Source: Exiguobacterium flavidum
Lineage (GTDB): Bacteria; Bacillota; Bacilli; Exiguobacteriales; Exiguobacteriaceae
Direction: 5' to 3'
NCBI RefSeq assembly: GCF_003344535.1
Contig: NZ_QPKS01000013.1
Span: 1 to 64,000 of the forward strand
DNA length: 64,000 bases
Shown here: piece by piece, positions 59,373-64,000 of the stretch
Layout of the letters: every line of letters starts with the position of its first letter
How positions within the stretch are numbered: position 1 is the stretch's first letter
Made by a program: the position numbers and the translations under genes
Notes under the pieces: model-generated
The model's input: the letters and a program-made list of their open reading frames with translations, nothing else
Database searches by the model: none
What the model was told of the DNA's origin: nothing

Positions 59373-60100
59373 CCGAGATCCTCCTTTCGGAGCGTACGCG
59401 CCTCGATCGGCAGGGGACGGACGGACCGTCGCCACTCACGCCAAATCGCAGGGAGCACGCGATGAATGTAATTGAATCGGATAAAGGATTTTCCAGTCTC
59501 GCGGACGCGATAGCGGATCGGGACCTCGAGCAGACGGAATCCTTTGCGGACGAGATTGAGCGTCAATACCTGGGCGTAGTTGTAGTCATGGATGATCTCG
59601 GCATGGGCACAAGCCATCCGTGAGAAGGCACGCATGCCGCTCTGGCCATCGTGGATCCGCCGCTTCAGCAGCAGGCACTGGATCCAGGTGAAGACGTGAT
59701 TGCCGAGAAGGCGATAGAGGCGCATCCCGTCGATCGTCCCGAGGAAGCGCGAGCCGAACACGTAGTCCGCCTCGTTCGCGAGGATCGGCCGGACGATGTC
59801 CGGAATTTGATCCGCCGGGTACTCGTTGTCCGCGTCAATCATGACGGCGACGAGCGCGCCATGGTCGTACGACCGCTCGAGTCCTTCCCTGACGGCAGCA
59901 CCGAGCCCGCGGTTCCGGTCGAACGAATAGACACGGGCACCATGCTTGAGCGCCACTTCACGAGTCCCGTCCGTCGAACCGTCATCGATCACGATGACCT
60001 CGACCGGGTGTCCGTCGACCGTGCGTGGAATACGGTGCAAGACGAGCGGGAGGGATTTCTCCTCGTTATGAGCGGGCAGGAATACGATGATCTTGTCCAT
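59369..60100 (-). CDS. Family 2 glycosyltransferase, polyprenyl-phosphate sugar synthase-like
   Basis: The 243-residue GT2 protein has the fold start IIVFLPAHNEEKSLPLVL, the nucleotide-binding VIDDGSTDGT, the metal-binding Asp in AVMIDADNEYP and the acceptor region VFGSRFLGTIDGMRL ... DGQSGMRAFSR. It lacks membrane helices and resembles dolichol-phosphate mannose synthase, so it probably loads a sugar from a nucleotide donor on to polyprenyl phosphate. AAGGAGG precedes ATG 60100. It overlaps the phosphatase-superfamily gene by 35 bp and the next gene by 4 bp. Confidence 0.9.
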   Translation of the reverse strand: MDKIIVFLPAHNEEKSLPLVLHRIPRTVDGHPVEVIVIDDGSTDGTREVALKHGARVYSFDRNRGLGAAVREGLERSYDHGALVAVMIDADNEYPADQIPDIVRPILANEADYVFGSRFLGTIDGMRLYRLLGNHVFTWIQCLLLKRRIHDGQSGMRAFSRMACAHAEIIHDYNYAQVLTLNLVRKGFRLLEVPIRYRVRETGKSFIRFNYIHRVLPAIWREWRRSVRPLPIEARTLRKEDLG

Positions 60101-61547
60101 GTCGCGCCTCCTTGTTCGAATCTGTGAATGCCTCGCTCAGCAGGACGCCGCGGCTGTCATGAGGGATGTCCGCGCCGAGCATCCTTGCGACGGTCGGGGC
60201 AAGCGAGAGGATATGACGGTGCGTATCGACCTTCTTGCCGGGAGCGATCGTCGGTCCATACATCCAGAACGGGACGAACCGTTCGCCCTCGTCGAGATGG
60301 CCGTGGCCGCCGATTCCGTCGGCCTGACCGTGGTCCGCCATGACGATCAGCGTCGCGTCGTCGAGTTTTCCGAGCGTTTCGAGCTCCGCGCAGAAGTCTT
60401 CGAGCAACCGGTCAGCCTCCTCGATCTTATCGATGTATTCCGAGTAAAGCGTGCCGCGGCTGTGGCCGGTCTGATCGGTACCGATCAGCTGGATCGCAAG
60501 CAGGTCCGGATCCTCTTCACGGACGATCCGTTTCGCCCGCTCGACGATGTTACGGTCCGCGACGTCGTTGTGCATGACGGCCGTGACCGTCCGGACGTCC
60601 TCCGAGCCGAATGCGTCGACGAGGTGGGCGATGCCGAGGAGCTTGCCGGACTTGCCGACATCCCGGAGCCGCTCGAAGACGGTATCTGTCCTTACGCCGA
60701 TCGTGTTCCAGACCATGTTCGAATGGATGCCATGATCCTCAGGCCGGGCGCCTGTGAACATCGAGCTGAAGCAGACGACCGTTCGGGCCGGGTAGACAGT
60801 CTCCATGTTCGTATACTCCGTCCCGCCTTGGCGAAGCCGCTCGAGGAAGGGGGTATTCGCAGCCATGTAACGATCCTTGCGCATGCCGTCGATGACGAGG
60901 ACGTAGACTTTTTTAGATGGCGGCACCTCGGCATCGACTGTCAGCTCAGCTGGAAGCTCCGGCTTCCAGTCGAACAGGTTCCGGTGAAGTATGAACGCAT
61001 AAGCGAAAAGAACGGCTGGGAACCAGAGGTAGAACAAGTCGGGCGACGTGATCGGTTCGACCGTTGCGCCTTGCCAGTAGGCAAGGAGCAGGGCGACCTT
61101 CGGCAACTGCTCTTGCGCGTTGCCGCTCGTCGAGTCACTGTTTTTCAGGACCAGTTTCCAGAACCGGGTGAAGTTGGACCAGTCCGTCCCGATCCGAAGA
61201 TGATAATAGATCGTGCCCCAGAAGAAGACGGTGAAGAAGAAGTAGAGGCCGGTACCCCATGCGAAGAGCGGGAGGACCGCCTCGTTCGTTCCCCGTGCGA
61301 ACAGCCAGAGGATGAGCGGAATCCACAAGTAGTTCCTGAGGAACAGCGGAAAATCATAACGCCAGTACAGGACGAACAGCGGGAGTGTCAGCAGGAATCC
61401 GGTGAAGACACCGCTGAAATCCCCTGAGAACAGCAACGCGTAGGTGAGGAATACGCCGATTGTGAAAATCGGGGTGAATGGTTTCCCCTCGTTCAGCAGG
61501 TTCCACATCCGCGCGGCGATTTTTTCGAAGCGTGAAGCACTTTTCAT
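60066..61547 (-). CDS. Membrane protein with alkaline-phosphatase-superfamily (phosphodiesterase/pyrophosphatase) domain
   Basis: The 493-residue protein has four to five membrane helices in the first 190 residues and then an extracytoplasmic alkaline phosphatase superfamily domain. Metal and nucleophile motifs are VLVIDGMRKDRY, YPARTVVCFSSMFTG (Thr as the likely nucleophile), IGTDQTGHSRG, VMADHGQ and GIGGHGHLDEGE. It could hydrolyse a nucleotide-sugar, a polyprenyl-phosphate sugar or a phospholipid. ATG 61547 has AAAGGATG 7 bp upstream and lies 4 bp from the preceding stop. The 3' end overlaps the GT2 gene. Confidence 0.85.
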   Translation of the reverse strand: MKSASRFEKIAARMWNLLNEGKPFTPIFTIGVFLTYALLFSGDFSGVFTGFLLTLPLFVLYWRYDFPLFLRNYLWIPLILWLFARGTNEAVLPLFAWGTGLYFFFTVFFWGTIYYHLRIGTDWSNFTRFWKLVLKNSDSTSGNAQEQLPKVALLLAYWQGATVEPITSPDLFYLWFPAVLFAYAFILHRNLFDWKPELPAELTVDAEVPPSKKVYVLVIDGMRKDRYMAANTPFLERLRQGGTEYTNMETVYPARTVVCFSSMFTGARPEDHGIHSNMVWNTIGVRTDTVFERLRDVGKSGKLLGIAHLVDAFGSEDVRTVTAVMHNDVADRNIVERAKRIVREEDPDLLAIQLIGTDQTGHSRGTLYSEYIDKIEEADRLLEDFCAELETLGKLDDATLIVMADHGQADGIGGHGHLDEGERFVPFWMYGPTIAPGKKVDTHRHILSLAPTVARMLGADIPHDSRGVLLSEAFTDSNKEARHGQDHRIPARS

Positions 61548-61551
61548 TTGT

Positions 61552-62394
61552 TTACATCCTTTCAGCGCCCCGTTGCCGAAATAGTGACAAGAGGGAGCGC
61601 ATCCATTTCGGGTGCCTGACGAACACGTAACAGAACGCGCCGTAGGCGAATGCATATTTGAAGGCATGCGTCATGAGGGCGATTTCGAACGCGCCTGCGA
61701 CACCGTATGCCTTCAGGACGGCACCCATCGCGAGTTCATATGTCCCGAAACCTCCGGGTGTGAACTGGAAGATGCCGGACAAGACGCCGGCGCTCATCGC
61801 GACGAGTACGTTCGCGAACGAAAGTGAAACACCTGCACCGATCAGCAGGCACCAGACGGCCAGTCCCTCGAGGATCCAGGCGGACAGGCTCGACAGGACG
61901 AGCAGGCTTTTGACGTACCTTCTGACGAAGACGATGATGGTGATTCCTGACAAGAGGGCGACGATGCTGACGACGCCTGATGAGGCGACGAGCCCGAACG
62001 CGACGAGTCCGCCAAGAACGACGAGGTCTACACCGCGCTGAGCTGCGAGGATCGCCATCGTCCGCTTCGCCGGGCTGCCGAGCAGGCGGCCAGTCAGGAA
62101 GCGGACGGTCTCACCGAGCTTGACGGGAAAGAGATGGTTGATTGCGAGCCCCGTGTAGAGGGAGGCGACGTAATAGGCGTGCCTTCCCTTTTTTTCGTCC
62201 GCATCCCCCCAGGCGAACGCCCGGACGTGGAACGCTCCTGCGTAGAGCAGGACGGCGAGGGCCGTCTCCGGACGGACGAGAGTCCGACCGTATGCGAGAA
62301 ACGTCTTGAAATCGAGCAGCATGGCGAATAAAAGACCAAATGCGAGCGTCAAAAAGACGCTCGCAGTCACGCGAAGATTTGTTGTTCGTGCCAT
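61552..62394 (-). CDS. Lysylphosphatidylglycerol synthase-type (UPF0104/AglD-like) membrane protein
   Basis: The 280-residue protein has about eight membrane helices and the family segments LYTGLAINHLFPVKLGETVRFL and GIFQFTPGGFGTYELAMGAVL. This is the flippase-like membrane domain of MprF and AglD without a catalytic domain. In this operon it may flip or present a polyprenol- or lipid-linked sugar; that role is inferred. ATG 62394 follows AGGTG and overlaps the epimerase gene by 28 bp. Confidence 0.85.
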   Translation of the reverse strand: MARTTNLRVTASVFLTLAFGLLFAMLLDFKTFLAYGRTLVRPETALAVLLYAGAFHVRAFAWGDADEKKGRHAYYVASLYTGLAINHLFPVKLGETVRFLTGRLLGSPAKRTMAILAAQRGVDLVVLGGLVAFGLVASSGVVSIVALLSGITIIVFVRRYVKSLLVLSSLSAWILEGLAVWCLLIGAGVSLSFANVLVAMSAGVLSGIFQFTPGGFGTYELAMGAVLKAYGVAGAFEIALMTHAFKYAFAYGAFCYVFVRHPKWMRSLLSLFRQRGAERM

Positions 62395-63293
62395 GAGAGC
62401 ACCTGTTTGAGTCCTTGATTGATCGTTACACATGGGCGGTAGCCGAACGCGGCTTCTGCCGCACTACAGTCGCTCCACGTGAGTGAGACGTCGCCGGGAC
62501 GCTTTTCTTCCCGGACGAGTTCGAGACCGTAACGGGCAGCCAGGCGCTCCGCGATTTCAGAGAGCCGTGTCGGCAGGCCGGCACCGAGATTATATGTGCC
62601 GACAGCACCATGCTCGAGCGCCTGCTCCATCCCCTGTGTGATGTCGTCGATGTAGGTGAAATCTCGTACCGGATCACCGAACAGAGAGAGTGGCTCGCCA
62701 CTGAGCGCCTGCTTCGCGAAGCGATCGAGCGCCATGTCGGGACGCCCCATCGGTCCATACACGGTGAAGAACCGGAAAATCGTCACGTCGAACCCGTACA
62801 GATGCTGATAGGAACGGCAGAAAGACTCGGCGCCGTATTTCGCGGCGGCGTATGGGCTGACGACGTCGCCCGTCGCGTCCTTCTCACGGACCGGACCGCT
62901 CTGTTCCCCGTAGACGGAGGACGATGAGGCGAAGAAGAAGCGCGGGATGCCCGCCTCCCGGACGGCTTCGAGGACCGTCACGGTCATTCCGATGTCCTCC
63001 TGGATGTAGCGGTGGGGGTCCTCGAGCGATTTCGGGACACCCGGCAAAGCAGCCAGATGAAACAACGCATCGAACTTCTGATTCTTACACCATTCCTTGA
63101 ACCATGGAAGATGGACGTCGCCTTCCTTCACCTGGATGCCGTGATCAAGCAAGAGATCGGCACGCTTGCGTTTCAGCGAAATATCGTAGTAATCCGTGAA
63201 GGCGTCGACGACTGTGACGTCATGCGATGACTTGAGCCTTAGAGCGAGAGCGGACCCGATGAAGCCTGCGCCTCCAGTGATGACGATGTTCAA
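62367..63293 (-). CDS. NAD-dependent nucleotide-sugar epimerase
   Basis: The 308-residue extended SDR has the NAD loop GGAGFIGSAL, the family DYYDISLKRKRADLL segment, FHLAALPGVPKSLE, the SSSSVYG strand, the catalytic YAAAKYGAE (YxxxK, Tyr near 145) and FTVYGPMGRPDMA. It most resembles UDP-glucuronate or UDP-glucose 4-epimerases and should supply the sugar used by the operon. The start TTG 63293, with AAAGGAG 8 bp upstream, is preferred to GTG 63302, which touches the ribosome site. It follows the 63310 gene by 16 bp. Confidence 0.9.
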   Translation of the reverse strand: MNIVITGGAGFIGSALALRLKSSHDVTVVDAFTDYYDISLKRKRADLLLDHGIQVKEGDVHLPWFKEWCKNQKFDALFHLAALPGVPKSLEDPHRYIQEDIGMTVTVLEAVREAGIPRFFFASSSSVYGEQSGPVREKDATGDVVSPYAAAKYGAESFCRSYQHLYGFDVTIFRFFTVYGPMGRPDMALDRFAKQALSGEPLSLFGDPVRDFTYIDDITQGMEQALEHGAVGTYNLGAGLPTRLSEIAERLAARYGLELVREEKRPGDVSLTWSDCSAAEAAFGYRPCVTINQGLKQVLSWHEQQIFA

Positions 63294-63309
63294 GTGGTCC
63301 ACTCCTTTC

Positions 63310-64000
63310 TTAGTTCAGCGATTTGAGTGTCTCGACGATTTGAGCACTGGTCGTCTTGGCAGCTTCGTCTTCCTTCTCGATTTGTGCGTACCATGTGTTT
63401 GCTTCCGCAAGCAGCTTCTTCGTTTCAGCTTCTCCGAGCTTCCCTGTAAGCGTCGGTTTGAGGGCGATCAGGAACATGTTCGCTTCCATCGCCTCGACGC
63501 GTGCCGTGTCGACTTCCTTCTTGTCGAGCGCAGCTTGGGCCTCCGTATGATAACCGTTGATCTTCGCTGTCAGCGCCTTAGCGAACAGTGATTCGACTTC
63601 AGCATATTTGACGTCTTCCGGTTTCGTCTTCGAGATGTCGTAGATTTCCTTCAAGCGGGCAGTCGCTGCCTCGTCTCCGCCGGCGAGTGACTCTTCGATC
63701 GCAAGGAGGAATCCGTAGCCTTCTGCCTGTTCCATCTGGAGCTCGGCTTGATCAGCCTTCGCTTTGACACCGTCCTCCACCTTCTGCGAGTAACCGAGGG
63801 CTGCGAGATAGAACGTGCGGTAGATCGACTTGTCCGTCAATTGTTTCGCGACACCGAAGTCCGCTGCGGAGTCGGCTGCGATCGCAGACTTCTCGGCGTC
63901 GAGGCCGGAGTTGATCGCTTGAGCGATCGATTCCTCGTTCTTGAAGCCGTAGCTCGCGTCCCGCTTCTCAGCTGTCGGGATGAATACAGTCGTCGCCATC
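63310..64000 (-). CDS. Helical repeat protein of the FTR1/glycosyltransferase operon (partial, N-terminus off the edge)
   Basis: At least 229 residues are visible and the frame is open to the window edge; an ATG at 63999 exists but the protein probably begins earlier. It is Ala/Glu/Lys-rich and helical, with repeated segments such as YRTFYLAALGYSQKVEDGVKA, QMEQAEGYGFLLAIEESLAGG and ANMFLIALKPTLTGKLGEAE. The style resembles the extracellular protein at 58641-59372, so it may be a second exported partner of FTR1, but the region where a signal peptide would lie is not in view. No catalytic motif was found. Confidence 0.7.
   Translation of the reverse strand, partial: MATTVFIPTAEKRDASYGFKNEESIAQAINSGLDAEKSAIAADSAADFGVAKQLTDKSIYRTFYLAALGYSQKVEDGVKAKADQAELQMEQAEGYGFLLAIEESLAGGDEAATARLKEIYDISKTKPEDVKYAEVESLFAKALTAKINGYHTEAQAALDKKEVDTARVEAMEANMFLIALKPTLTGKLGEAETKKLLAEANTWYAQIEKEDEAAKTTSAQIVETLKSLN

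Noticed and set aside
1-64000. CRISPR array, prophage, tRNA or rRNA genes
   Set aside because: No regularly spaced direct repeats, phage structural genes, tRNA cloverleaf ending in CCA or rRNA segments were seen on either strand by eye; a tRNAscan and CRISPR search would settle it.

Overview
The window looks like chromosome of a low-to-mid GC Bacillales bacterium, most probably Exiguobacterium. This is inferred from Bacillus-type relatives (MhqR/AzoR, AdeR/Ald, AgcS, YycC, YajQ, TrhO, KtrB, MotAB, DUF3243), a T-box leader in front of argS, CcpA-type cre sites, strong AAGGAGG ribosome sites and frequent TTG/GTG starts. No rRNA, tRNA, CRISPR array or prophage was seen. Most of the window is ordinary core and accessory metabolism in short operons separated by clear hairpin terminators.

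Layout. 1-535: end of an IS3/IS150-type insertion sequence cut by the window edge. 0.7-8.2 kb: secreted Ig-like/5'-nucleotidase under a cre site, LacI regulator with a likely self-operator, MarR (MhqR-like) plus azoreductase, TagA-like glycosyltransferase, ung, a 417-bp MITE-like repeat, HAD phosphatase. 8.3-14.1 kb: lipoprotein plus two-component system, then DUF1499, an FAD disulfide reductase and DUF420. 14.1-17.4 kb: motAB with an IS605-type TnpB element inserted just upstream of motA. 17.4-25.4 kb: KtrB K+ transporter, PAS histidine kinase with a thioester-reductase-like SDR, K+ channel with a membrane Mrr-like nuclease, LURP-one-like protein, DUF1836 regulator. 25.5-29.5 kb: alanine module (ald, adeR, agcS) with a shared palindrome. 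29.5-33.3 kb: TauE permease, acetate symporter operon with a perfect cre, VTT protein. 33.3-39.3 kb: trhO, esterase, T-box-argS, an unknown protein, phosphoesterase, YajQ. 39.3-45.2 kb: type I pullulanase with an unusual C-terminal membrane helix, small M50 protease, yycC, unknown protein, MMPL exporter. 45.2-50.7 kb: Smr-less MutS2 paralogue behind a leader with a short ORF and nested hairpins, DnaQ-like exonuclease, MATE exporter, M50 protease. 50.8-56.4 kb: DUF3243, maltose acetyltransferase, NADH oxidase with Rex/Fnr-like sites, YitT protein behind a folded leader that masks its ribosome site, GNATs, AlkD, second MITE-like repeat. 56.4-64 kb: a tightly overlapping minus-strand operon running off the right edge.

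The best candidates for something undescribed are: (1) the right-edge operon, which joins a polyprenol-type sugar transfer kit (epimerase, flippase-like protein, GT2, GT-C-like protein, membrane phosphatase-superfamily protein) to an FTR1 iron permease and two extracellular helical proteins; (2) the MutS2 paralogue with an attenuator-like leader; (3) the YitT leader RNA; and (4) a MITE family whose ends sit on stop codons. All functional links are inference from sequence and gene order.
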